This document shows, piece by piece, positions 36,910-45,277 of a stretch of 64,000 nt of DNA. The DNA is taken from positions 62,001-126,000 of the forward strand of contig JAPOYJ010000075.1 of the NCBI GenBank assembly GCA_026706635.1, given 5' to 3'. Positions within the stretch are counted from its first letter, which is position 1. Every line of letters starts with the position of its first letter. The DNA is from Gemmatimonadota bacterium (GTDB lineage: Bacteria; Gemmatimonadota; Gemmatimonadetes; Longimicrobiales; Gaopeijiaceae). The translations under genes were made by a program, and so were the position numbers. The notes below the pieces were generated by a model. That model saw nothing but the letters and a program-made list of their open reading frames with translations. It was not told the DNA's origin and did no database searches.

Positions 36910-38019
36910 ATGGCTCTCGACCAACTCGATCAGCGTCCCGGCCTGCGCTTCCTCTTCACTGTCGCGGTCGGCTTCGTCCTCGTGCAGGGCCTGCGCTTCG
37001 CCGAGCCGATCCTCCTGCCGATCGCGCTTGCAGCCTTCCTCGCGGTCATCTGCCTTCCCGCAGTCCTCTGGCTGCAAAGGAGGGGCATCCCCTTCGTGGT
37101 CGCCATCCCGGCGACGGTCCTGGCCGTGGCCGGTGTCCTCGGGCTCCTGATTCTGGTCGGCATCCAGCAGCTGGACGAGCTGCAGTCCCGCATCGTAGCG
37201 CAGGGGTTGGCGATCCGCCCCGAGCTGGACGCCTGGCTGACCGGGATCGAGACCCGCTTCTCGCTCCTGGAGGAGGGCGACATACGCGGCACGGTCCTGG
37301 GTCTGATCGACATTCCGACGCTGGCATCGCTCGCTACCGACGCCACAACCTGGGCGCTGTCCTTCGTCTCCGGGGTCTTCATCGTGCTCTTGCTGCTGGG
37401 GTTCACCCTGGGCGAAGCGGCGGTACTCCCGAGGAAGCTGGAGCGTGTGGCGGGCAATGTGGTCGCCTCCAACGAGAGGATGACGGGCATCGTCGCCGAG
37501 GTTCAGGGGTACCTCGTGATCAAGACGGTCGCCAGCCTTGCCACCGGGGTGCTGCTCGGGCTCTGGACATGGTCGATGGGGGTCGAGCTCCCGATCCTGC
37601 TGGGGCTGATCGCCTTCGTGCTCAACTATGTCCCCACCATCGGGTCGATCATGGCGGCGATTCCGGCGATCGTGCTGGCGCTTGTGGAGGTCGACGTGGC
37701 CACGGGGGACTTCCTGGGGGTGAATGCGCAGCGGACGATCGTGGTGGGACTCGGCTACCTGGCCGTCAACGTCTGCATCGGGAATTGGCTGGAGCCAATG
37801 GTGATGGGTCGGCGCCTGGGGCTCTCGACTCTGGTCGTGGTGCTCTCGCTGCTATTCTGGGGTTGGCTCTGGGGGCCGATCGGGGCCGTCCTCTCGGTGC
37901 CCCTGACAATGGTGGCGAAGATCATGCTGGAGCACACCAGCGATCTGAAGTGGCTGGCCACGATGCTCGGCAAGGCGCCCGGGCCGGACGATGCCGCTGG
38001 CACGGAGGGGAAGGCGTGA
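36910..38019 (+). CDS. AI-2E transporter family (PerM/TqsA-like) permease
   Basis: 369 residues from ATG 36910. About eight transmembrane helices arranged as in the family: two N-terminal (FLFTVAVGFVLVQGL, LPIALAAFLAVICLPAV), a large extracytoplasmic region, then LGLIAFVLNYVPTIGSIMAAIPAIVLAL and the PMVMGRRLGLSTLVVVLSLLFWGWLWGPIGAVLSVPL signature near the C-terminus. Members export varied small molecules or ions; the name AI-2E does not prove autoinducer transport. The stop overlaps the next gene start. Confidence 0.88.
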   Translation: MALDQLDQRPGLRFLFTVAVGFVLVQGLRFAEPILLPIALAAFLAVICLPAVLWLQRRGIPFVVAIPATVLAVAGVLGLLILVGIQQLDELQSRIVAQGLAIRPELDAWLTGIETRFSLLEEGDIRGTVLGLIDIPTLASLATDATTWALSFVSGVFIVLLLLGFTLGEAAVLPRKLERVAGNVVASNERMTGIVAEVQGYLVIKTVASLATGVLLGLWTWSMGVELPILLGLIAFVLNYVPTIGSIMAAIPAIVLALVEVDVATGDFLGVNAQRTIVVGLGYLAVNVCIGNWLEPMVMGRRLGLSTLVVVLSLLFWGWLWGPIGAVLSVPLTMVAKIMLEHTSDLKWLATMLGKAPGPDDAAGTEGKA

Positions 38020-38516
38020 TGCCCGCCGACTTCGAGAGTCTCCCCGACAGCTCACGGCTCTGGGTGTACGCCTCCCGCAGGGAGTTGGCCCCGGACGAGG
38101 CCGCGGCGCTGCTCGCCGCGATCGATGCATTCCTCGCCGAATGGAGCGCGCACGGCTCCCGCCTGAAGGCGGCCAGGTCGCTGCGCCACAACCGCTTCCT
38201 CCTGATCGCGGCCGACCCCGGGGCCGTGCCGCCTTCGGGTTGCTCCCTCGATGCGCTCGCGGGGGAGCTACGCAGGCTAGGGGGACGGCTGGGGACCGGC
38301 CTCTTAGGCCATGACGGCGTCTGGTACCGCGATGGTGGTGGCGCGGTGCGACACGCCACGCGGGGCGACTTCCGTGCCCAGGCCCATGCCGGCGCGGTGA
38401 CGCCCGCCACCGTCGTCTTCGACAACTCGATCACGACGCTTGCGGAGCTGAGGGCGGGCGAGTGGGAGGGACCAGCCTGCGACCGTTGGCACGCGATCTT
38501 CTTCGATGCTACATAA
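38019..38516 (+). CDS. Conserved cytoplasmic protein of unknown function
   Basis: 165 residues from ATG 38019, whose A is the last base of the permease stop (TGATG). Begins LPDSSRLWVYASRRELAPDEAAALLAAIDAFLAEWSAHG, then RHNRFLLIAADP and a SGCSLDAL segment. This pattern (PDSSR.W.Y, WxxHG, RFL.I..D....SGCSID) is a conserved family also found in Bacteroidetes, sometimes mislabelled as an ABC transporter ATPase; it has no Walker motif. A Cys in SGCS is conserved in memory of the family and might be functional, which is inference only. Confidence 0.65.
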   Translation: MPADFESLPDSSRLWVYASRRELAPDEAAALLAAIDAFLAEWSAHGSRLKAARSLRHNRFLLIAADPGAVPPSGCSLDALAGELRRLGGRLGTGLLGHDGVWYRDGGGAVRHATRGDFRAQAHAGAVTPATVVFDNSITTLAELRAGEWEGPACDRWHAIFFDAT

Positions 38517-38522
38517 ACGCAA

Positions 38523-38585
38523 GTGAGGCCGACGGTTAGCTCCGTCGACCTCACATTGAGTCGGATCGGCCATGGTGCCGATCCG
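38523..38585. terminator. Two hairpins between converging genes
   Basis: GTGAGG.CGACGG / CCGTCG.CCTCAC (38523-38554, one mismatch pair) and CGGATCGGC / GCCGATCCG (38562-38585 region). They separate the 38019 gene from cspA on the other strand and can serve as a bidirectional terminator. No T tract. Confidence 0.55.
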
Positions 38586-38614
38586 GGGTCAGTTAGCGCT
38601 GGCTGTTCGCGTTG

Positions 38615-38833
38615 TCAGGACACCTCGGCAACGCGGGTCACGTTCTCTGCTGCGGGCCCCTTGGGGCCATTCACCATGTCGAACTCGACCTGGTCTCCCT
38701 CGGCCAAGCTCCTGAAGCCATCCCCCTCGATGGCCGAATAGTGCACGAAACAGTCTCGCTCCCCGGCCGCCGGGCTGATGAAACCGAATCCCTTCGCGTC
38801 GTTGAACCACTTGACGGTTCCCGTCGTCCGCAT
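38615..38833 (-). CDS. cspA: Cold-shock protein
   Basis: 72 residues from ATG 38833, chosen because GAGGAG lies 7 bases upstream. Single cold-shock domain: [15 protein letters not shown] (RNP1), DCFVHYSAI (RNP2), the QVEFD strand and [10 protein letters not shown]. Binds single-stranded RNA or DNA and melts RNA structure. The region upstream, toward the divergent tolC gene, is more AT-rich and includes a TACTATACTT word, a possible -10 region. Confidence 0.93.
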   Translation of the reverse strand: MRTTGTVKWFNDAKGFGFISPAAGERDCFVHYSAIEGDGFRSLAEGDQVEFDMVNGPKGPAAENVTRVAEVS

Positions 38834-39016
38834 CCGTCCACTCCTCATGGTAAGCTGTACTATACTTCGGCGCTGACGATCGCACTCGCGATCGCACGAG
38901 CCGCACGGCGGAAGCAGGCGCACACACTCCAGGGCAGCCTTCCCGCCAACTCAAGATCCTCTGACCCTACCCGGTTGAGAGGCGTAGGTCAAGTGCCTGC
39001 AACGCCAAGGCAAGGA

Positions 39017-40576
39017 ATGCGACTGAAGACGAAGCAAGCCGAATCGCCCGAGAGCGCCACCCACCCTGCACGCCGGGGCAGCGGCTCCCGCAGGATGCGA
39101 TGGCGGTTGCTGGTTTCCGTGGCCCTTGCGGCTGGAGCTCCGGTAGCGGCGACGGCGCAGGACGCCCGTCGGCCCGCCGATGCCGGGGCTAGGCTAGTGG
39201 ACGCCCCCGCTCTGCTCAGCGAGGTGCTGCGGGCGGCTCTGGAGGGCAACCCGGATATCGTAGACGCCGCTCTGGAGGTCGAAGTCGCGCGGGAGCAGGT
39301 CTCCGAGGCGCGGAGCGGTCTCTACCCGACGATCGATCTCTCGTCCTCCTTCACCCGCAATGTCAAGCCTCCGATCAGCTTCCTGCCAGCGGAGTTCTTC
39401 GGCGGAGAGCCAGGGGAGTACATCCAGGTACGGTTCGGTGCCGACAACAACTGGCAGCTCTCGATCGACGCCGAGCAGCCGCTCCTGGACATGAGGGCCG
39501 TCATCGGGCTGGGGGCTGCGGACGGGCTGGTGCAGATCAGCCGCGAGGCAGCGCGCGGGCGCACTCAGGATGCCGTGACTCGGGTGCGCATCGCCTTCTA
39601 CGATCTGCTCCTGGCGCGCGAGGAGGTTCGCCTGATCGAGCGCTCGCTCGCAAGGGTGCAGCAGGTGCTCTCCGACACCAGGGCGATGCAGGGGGCCGGG
39701 CTGGCCTCCGAGTACGACGTGCTTCGCCTGGAGGTGGAGGTGGCGAGCCTGGAGCCGGACCTCAGGCGGGCACGGAACCGTCACCGGTCGGCGAGGCGGA
39801 CGCTGGCGGTTGACCTGGGCCTCGAGCCCGGCGCAGAGATCGAAGCGGCCGGGTCGCTCGCGGAGATCGACCTTGACGATGTGGAGGCCAACTCGGCTGG
39901 AAATCGGGACATCCTGGCGCTCCAGGGAGTGGCTGCGACGGATGAGGCGGGCACTCGGAGTCTCATGGAGCGAGGTGTGCGCGGGCGCGCCGACGTCAGG
40001 CAGCTCGCGGTTTCGGAGCGCCTCCGCTTGGCGGAGCTTCGGCTCGAACAGGTCGAGTATCTGCCGAAGGTCTACGCATTCGGCAGCTACGGCCTCTCGG
40101 CGCAGCACGATGGCGCGCCGAAGTTCTTCGGGAGCTCGCAGGAGCGGACCGAGTCGCGTCTGGTTGGGCTTCGGGTCACCATTCCGCTCTTCTCCGGCCT
40201 GAGCCGCGACGCCAGGATCGACCAGCGCCGAGCCACGCTGCGACGCATTCGGAGTCAGTCCCAGGCGGCGGTGGATCGTGCGCAGGCGGAGCTGCTGGAT
40301 CTGCTCGGCCAAGTCCAGGAGGCGCGCTCGCGCGCCTCGGCCCAGCACCTCGCCGTCGCCCAGGCTAGCCGCGGCTTCGAGATCGCGGCCGCACGCTACC
40401 GCGAGGGCACGGGCAGCCGATTCGAGCAGACCGACGCCGAGGTCGCCCTTCGGAGGAGCGAGTTCAACTACGCGCGGGCCGTATACGACTATCTTTCGGC
40501 GAGAGCCCGTCTCGACCTGGCCAGCGGACGGGTGCCTTTTGTCGATGTGGGTGCCGCCGGCGTTCCGCTCGGCTGA
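39017..40576 (+). CDS. TolC-family outer-membrane efflux protein
   Basis: 519 residues from ATG 39017 (AAGGCAAGGA precedes it); ATG 39095 is an alternative nearer the signal peptide (RLLVSVALAAGAPVAATAQ). Two OEP repeats with long helices: EVLRAALEGNPDIVDAALEVEVAREQVSEARSGLYPTIDL-type in the first half, and ERLRLAELRLEQVEYLPKVYAFGSYGLS, TIPLFSGLSRDARIDQ, YREGTGSRFEQTDAEVALRRSEFNYARAVYDYLSARARLDLA in the second. Forms the outer-membrane channel for the MFP and RND proteins encoded next. Confidence 0.9.
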   Translation: MRLKTKQAESPESATHPARRGSGSRRMRWRLLVSVALAAGAPVAATAQDARRPADAGARLVDAPALLSEVLRAALEGNPDIVDAALEVEVAREQVSEARSGLYPTIDLSSSFTRNVKPPISFLPAEFFGGEPGEYIQVRFGADNNWQLSIDAEQPLLDMRAVIGLGAADGLVQISREAARGRTQDAVTRVRIAFYDLLLAREEVRLIERSLARVQQVLSDTRAMQGAGLASEYDVLRLEVEVASLEPDLRRARNRHRSARRTLAVDLGLEPGAEIEAAGSLAEIDLDDVEANSAGNRDILALQGVAATDEAGTRSLMERGVRGRADVRQLAVSERLRLAELRLEQVEYLPKVYAFGSYGLSAQHDGAPKFFGSSQERTESRLVGLRVTIPLFSGLSRDARIDQRRATLRRIRSQSQAAVDRAQAELLDLLGQVQEARSRASAQHLAVAQASRGFEIAAARYREGTGSRFEQTDAEVALRRSEFNYARAVYDYLSARARLDLASGRVPFVDVGAAGVPLG

Positions 40577-40580
40577 CGTT

Positions 40581-40695
40581 GGTAACCTGTGAACAAATCT
40601 CCCACGGCAGGGGCGGCGCTGCATCCCCGCTGGACAGCTTCGCTCGCCTGTCAAACTGTAAGGTACGCTTTACAATGTGTAATCCGTGGTTTACA
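40581..40695 (-). repeat. Complete intergenic repeat copy upstream of the efflux adaptor
   Basis: Reversed: degenerate box (ACCTGTGAACAAATCTCCC), core GGCGCTGCATCCCCGCTGGA, GCTTCGCTCGCCTGTC, then palindromes 40657-40674 and 40678-40695, 3 bp apart. It separates tolC from the adaptor gene. Confidence 0.75.
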
Positions 40696-40697
40696 AT
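40669..40697 (+). promoter_or_regulatory. Predicted promoter for the MFP-RND genes
   Basis: TTTACA (40669-40674), 17 bp, TACAAT (40692-40697), both formed by the repeat palindromes and identical to the hexamers upstream of aroA-cmk. About 90 bp before the adaptor start. Confidence 0.55.
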
Positions 40698-40784
40698 GCC
40701 TACGAAACTAGTGGCGGGAGCGATCCCAAATCGAATCTGCACCTGGTCTGGAGTCGTTCGGTGAGCGAAGGGGAGCATCTGGGC

Positions 40785-41876
40785 ATGGCTGACCACCGGT
40801 TCGTATTCGGGACGCTGCTTGCGCTGGCACCGCTGGCCTGTGGCGGCGCCGAGGGAGAGGGGACGGAGACGGCGGAGGCGGCGGAGTTCCATCGCGTCGT
40901 CAACGTCGAGGTCGAGACGGTCGCCCCCCGTCCGTACGCCGTTTCGGTGCGCGTGACCGGTATGGCGGCGGCGCTCAGGGACGTCGTGGTGGCGGCCGAC
41001 GAGACCGGCGTCGTGAGCGAGATCCTCGCGGAGCAGGGGAGCGAGGTGGAGCTGGGTGCCCCCATCCTGAAGCTCGACGACGAGATCCTCCGTGCGCAGC
41101 ACCGGGTGGCCAGCGCGCGTGCCGAGTACGACGAGGGTTACTGGGAGCGCACGAGGAGGCTCTACGAGGAGTCCGGGATCGGGTCGGAGGTGGCGTACCT
41201 GCAGGCCAAGCGCGCGGCCGAGGAGAGCGCGGGCAACCTGGCCGTCCTCGAGACCAGGCTCGCGCACGCGACGGTGCGGGTGCCCTTCGACGGCATTTTG
41301 GACAGCCGTCTCGTCGAAGTGGGGAGCTTCGTCGCACCCGGCACGCCGGTGGCCCGCGTGGTGCAGATCGACACTATCAAGGTCCTCGCGGGGGTTCCCG
41401 CCAGATTCGCCGCGCTCGTTGGGAGCGGTACCAAGGCCACGGCGCACTTCGGTGCCGACGAGATGTCCCTGAGCGGAACGGTCGCATACGCGGGCGCCAC
41501 GGTGGATCTTCGGACCCGGACGATGCCCATCGAGCTGACCTTCCCCAACCCGGGTCGCCGGATCAAGGCGGGAGGTGTCGCCGACGTGGTCCTCACGGTC
41601 GACGAGGTCCCCGACGCGCTGGTCCTTCCCCGCATGGCGCTCATCTCGATGGAGGAGGGGCAGGCGGTCTTCGCGGTCTCCGACTCCGGCGAGCACGCTG
41701 TCGCCGAGGCAAGGCAGGTGCGAGTCGCCAGCTGGCAGGGCAACGAGGTCGTAGTCGAATCGGGGGTCGCTCCCGGAGACCGCGTGGTGGTGGTCGGCCA
41801 GCGGGGGCTTACCCACGGCGACTGGGTCAGGGTCGTGACCCCGCCCGCGGCGTCGGCGGGGACCGAGGGGAAGTGA
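40785..41876 (+). CDS. RND efflux periplasmic adaptor (membrane fusion) lipoprotein
   Basis: 363 residues from ATG 40785 with GGGGAG nine bases upstream. Lipobox LAPLAC near residue 18. Barrel-sandwich, hairpin and beta-barrel domains as in AcrA-type proteins: VVVAADETGVVSEILAEQGSEVELGAPILKLDD, a coiled-coil hairpin, ATVRVPFDGILDSRLVEVGSFVAPGTPVARVVQID, and a membrane-proximal VLPRMALISMEEGQAVFAV segment. Links the RND pump to TolC. Overlaps the pump gene by four bases (GTGA). Confidence 0.92.
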   Translation: MADHRFVFGTLLALAPLACGGAEGEGTETAEAAEFHRVVNVEVETVAPRPYAVSVRVTGMAAALRDVVVAADETGVVSEILAEQGSEVELGAPILKLDDEILRAQHRVASARAEYDEGYWERTRRLYEESGIGSEVAYLQAKRAAEESAGNLAVLETRLAHATVRVPFDGILDSRLVEVGSFVAPGTPVARVVQIDTIKVLAGVPARFAALVGSGTKATAHFGADEMSLSGTVAYAGATVDLRTRTMPIELTFPNPGRRIKAGGVADVVLTVDEVPDALVLPRMALISMEEGQAVFAVSDSGEHAVAEARQVRVASWQGNEVVVESGVAPGDRVVVVGQRGLTHGDWVRVVTPPAASAGTEGK

Positions 41877-44800
41877 GCGAACCCTCCGCAGGGAAGGCGG
41901 GGAGGAGAGTCCCCGCGGCTCGCGACGAGAGGTCCTTCAAGGAGTTCCCGCTCACGACGCTGGCGATCCGGAATCGCACCTCGGTGCTGGTCCTCTTCGC
42001 CTTCGTTACGATCGGCGGCCTGGTCTCCTACAACGCCATCCCCAAGGAATCGTTCCCGGAGATCGAGATCCCCTCGATCGCTGTCAACACCTTCTATCCG
42101 GGGGTCTCGCCGACCGATGTGGAGAGTCTGGTCACCCGGAAGATCGAGGAGGAGCTGAACACGATCAGCGGCCTCAAGGAGCTGACCTCCACCTCGATCG
42201 AGGGCTACTCGTCGGTGGTCGCCGAGTTCGAGACCTCCACCAATATGGACGAGGCGCTTCAGAAGGTCAGGGAGAAGGTCGATCTTGCCCGGCCCGAGCT
42301 CCCCCCCGACGCCGACGATCCCGCGATCTACGAGTTCAATGTGGACGACTTCCCGATGATGCAGGTCAACCTCGCGGGGGCGTACGGGCTGGTCCGGCTC
42401 AAGGAGGTCGGCGAGGATCTCCAGGATCGTCTCGAGGCGATCCCGGCGGTGCTCAGGGTGGACCTGCGCGGCGGCCTGGAGCGCGAGGTCCGGGTCGATG
42501 TCGATCTCTCGCGGCTGCAGTACTACAACGTATCCTTCGACGACGTGCTGACAGCGATCCGCGAGGAGAATGTGAACATCCCCGGCGGGTCGATAGATGT
42601 CGGCGGGGTGAAGTACCTGGTGCGAGTCGACGGCGAGTTCGACGATCCCTCCCTGGTGGGCGACCTCGTCGTGACGACCGTCGACGGGCGTCCGATCTAT
42701 GTGAGCGACCTCGCCGAGGTGGAGTTCGGCTTCGCGGAGCGGGAGAGCTACGCACGGCTCTCCGATGAGCCGGTCATCACCCTTGACGTGGTGAAGCGCT
42801 CGGGACGCAACATCATCGAGACAGCGGATGCCGTCCGGGCCGAGATCGACGCTATGCGTCCGTTCCTGCCGCCCTCCACCATCGTCTCGATCACCTCCGA
42901 CATGTCGGCCGACATCGGCGACATGGTCAGCAGTCTGCAGAACAACATCATCTCCGGGCTGATCCTGATCGTGGGCGTCCTCCTCTTCGTCCTGGGGCTG
43001 CGCACCTCGATCTTCGTCGCGATCTCGATACCGACCTCCATGTTCCTGACCTTCGTCCTCCTGCGGGTACTGGGGGTGTCGATGAACATGGTGGTGCTCT
43101 TCTCGCTGATCCTCGCGCTCGGGATGCTGGTCGACAACGCGATCGTGATCGTCGAGAACATCTACCGCTTCGTCGAGGAGGGGTGGGACCGGAGGACCGC
43201 GGCTCGCAAGGCGACCGGCGAGGTGGCTGTGCCGGTTGTCGCGGCCACCGCAACCACCCTTGCCGCCTTTACTCCGCTCCTCTTCTGGCCGGGCCTGGCG
43301 GGTCAGTTCATGCGGTACCTGCCCCTCACCCTCATCGTCACCCTCTCGAGCTCGCTCTTCGTGGCGCTCGTGATCGTGCCCACCCTCTGCTCCTTCTTCC
43401 TGGATCCGGCAGGGGCGCGGCCGCGGCGCCAGGGGCGGCGAAGGCGCGGCCCGATCCTGGGTATCCTCGGTGTGGGACTCCTGCTCGTGGGGCTTGCCAA
43501 CCCGCTTACCGCGGTGCTCCTGGCGGTCGTGGGCGGCGGCCTCTGGCTTCTCCATGTCAGGGTGCTGGAGAGGGTGGGCGCGGCCTTCATGGCACACACC
43601 TACGTTCGCCTGATTTCGTGGTACGAAGGGCGTCTGAGCTGGGCGCTCGACCACCGCCCGCTTGTGCTCTTCGGCTCGGTGGCCGCCTTCGTCGGCACGA
43701 TCGTCGTCTACGGGCTATTCGCGAGGCCGGTGGAGTACTTCCCCGAGGACGTTCCTCCCCGCACGCTGGTCGTCAGCGTGGACGCGCCCGTGGGCACCTC
43801 CGCAGATGTGACGGACGGATACGCGCGCCGACTGAAGGCCGATCTGGCCGGCATCGAGGGACTTTCCGACGCCGAGACCGTGGTGACGACGGTGGGTGCC
43901 GGCGGCGGCGGGGGTGGATTCATGGCCAGCGGCCCCTCCGGACCCGAGGCGGGGCGCATCACCGTCGACATGGTCGAACCCCAGGACCGGAGCCACGACG
44001 TATTCGCCACTCTGGCCGAGATGCAGCGGCGGGTCGGTGCCGAGCTGGCCGGTGCGGAGGTGCGGGTCGACAAGGTGGAGGAGGGGCCGGGGTCGGGGCC
44101 TCCGGTCAACATCGAGATCGGCGGCGAGGACCCGCAGCTCCTGGCGGCCTTCGCGGAGGAGGCGATCAATCTGATCGAAGGTGCGCCCGTCTACTCGCGG
44201 CTAGTCGGTCTGGAGAGCGACATGGACGACGCCCGCGCCGAGCTGCAAGTCGAGGTGGACCGGGAGCGGGCGAGCCTCTACGGACTCTCGACCAACGATG
44301 TCGGCTTTGCGGTCCGGGGAGCGATCAACGGGCTGGAGGCCGCAAAGTACCGTACCGGCAACGACGAGTTCGACATCGTGGTCCGACTCCGCGAGGAGGA
44401 CCGGAGGGAGCTGACGGCCCTCGACGAGCTGACCGCCCTCGCCGAGGGCACCCAGGTGCCGCTCGTCTCGGTCGCCGAGTGGAGAGTAGGCAAGGGGTAC
44501 GGCTCGATCCGGCGCAAGGACATGGACCGGGTGGCCACCGTGAGCGCCGAGGTCACCTCGGGGCAGAACCCCAACGCGGTCCTAGGCGAGGTCAGAGGGG
44601 TGCTGGCCGACTTTGCCGCCTCGCTGCCCCCAGGCTACACCCTCGCCTTCACCGGCGAGCAGGAGGAGCAGCAGGAGGCCCAGGCCTTCCTGATGGGCGC
44701 CTTCCTGATCGCGGTCGGGCTGATCGCCTTCATCCTGGTGTCGCAGTTCAACTCGGTGGTGAAGCCGCTCATCATCCTGTCGTCGGTGGTGATGTCGACG

Positions 44801-45277
44801 ATTGGCGTGCTCGTCGGCCTCCTCGTCTTCAAGATGCCATTCGTGATTATCATGACCGGCGTGGGTGTGATCTCGCTCGCCGGGGTCGTTGTGAACAACG
44901 CGATAGTCCTCATCGACTACATCGACGTGCTCAGGAGGAGGGACGGCCTCTCGTGCCGGGACGCAGTGACGATGGGGGGAATCACCCGCCTGCGCCCGGT
45001 GCTCCTGACCGCGATCACGACGGCGCTGGGGCTGGTTCCGCTCGCCATCGGCCTGAACTTCGATTTCTTCGGCTTCTTCTCGAGCTTGGCGCCGGAGATC
45101 TACTGGGGAGGAGAGCAGGCGGCGTGGTGGAGCCCGATGGCCGTGGCGGTCATTGTCGGGATCATCTTCGCGACCTTCCTGACGCTGATCCTGGTGCCGG
45201 TGCTCTACACCCTCGCCGACGACCTGGCCAGCTTCGTCAGCTCGAAGCTCTCGTCGCCGCCGACAGCGTCTCGGTAG
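41873..45277 (+). CDS. RND-superfamily efflux pump, inner-membrane component
   Basis: 1134 residues from GTG 41873. Typical HAE-RND layout: TM1 after a soluble N-terminus (TSVLVLFAFVTIGGLVSYNAIPKESFPEIEIPSI), two large periplasmic loops, TM2-6, a second half starting near residue 580 and TM8-12. The proton-relay region LALGMLVDNAIVIVENIYRFVEEG in TM4 and the matching LAGVVVNNAIVLIDYID in the second half are clear. A glycine-rich insert (GAGGGGGGF) sits in the second periplasmic loop. Substrate unknown. The last 41 bp overlap the 3' end of glnS on the other strand. Confidence 0.93.
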   Translation: MSEPSAGKAGRRVPAARDERSFKEFPLTTLAIRNRTSVLVLFAFVTIGGLVSYNAIPKESFPEIEIPSIAVNTFYPGVSPTDVESLVTRKIEEELNTISGLKELTSTSIEGYSSVVAEFETSTNMDEALQKVREKVDLARPELPPDADDPAIYEFNVDDFPMMQVNLAGAYGLVRLKEVGEDLQDRLEAIPAVLRVDLRGGLEREVRVDVDLSRLQYYNVSFDDVLTAIREENVNIPGGSIDVGGVKYLVRVDGEFDDPSLVGDLVVTTVDGRPIYVSDLAEVEFGFAERESYARLSDEPVITLDVVKRSGRNIIETADAVRAEIDAMRPFLPPSTIVSITSDMSADIGDMVSSLQNNIISGLILIVGVLLFVLGLRTSIFVAISIPTSMFLTFVLLRVLGVSMNMVVLFSLILALGMLVDNAIVIVENIYRFVEEGWDRRTAARKATGEVAVPVVAATATTLAAFTPLLFWPGLAGQFMRYLPLTLIVTLSSSLFVALVIVPTLCSFFLDPAGARPRRQGRRRRGPILGILGVGLLLVGLANPLTAVLLAVVGGGLWLLHVRVLERVGAAFMAHTYVRLISWYEGRLSWALDHRPLVLFGSVAAFVGTIVVYGLFARPVEYFPEDVPPRTLVVSVDAPVGTSADVTDGYARRLKADLAGIEGLSDAETVVTTVGAGGGGGGFMASGPSGPEAGRITVDMVEPQDRSHDVFATLAEMQRRVGAELAGAEVRVDKVEEGPGSGPPVNIEIGGEDPQLLAAFAEEAINLIEGAPVYSRLVGLESDMDDARAELQVEVDRERASLYGLSTNDVGFAVRGAINGLEAAKYRTGNDEFDIVVRLREEDRRELTALDELTALAEGTQVPLVSVAEWRVGKGYGSIRRKDMDRVATVSAEVTSGQNPNAVLGEVRGVLADFAASLPPGYTLAFTGEQEEQQEAQAFLMGAFLIAVGLIAFILVSQFNSVVKPLIILSSVVMSTIGVLVGLLVFKMPFVIIMTGVGVISLAGVVVNNAIVLIDYIDVLRRRDGLSCRDAVTMGGITRLRPVLLTAITTALGLVPLAIGLNFDFFGFFSSLAPEIYWGGEQAAWWSPMAVAVIVGIIFATFLTLILVPVLYTLADDLASFVSSKLSSPPTASR

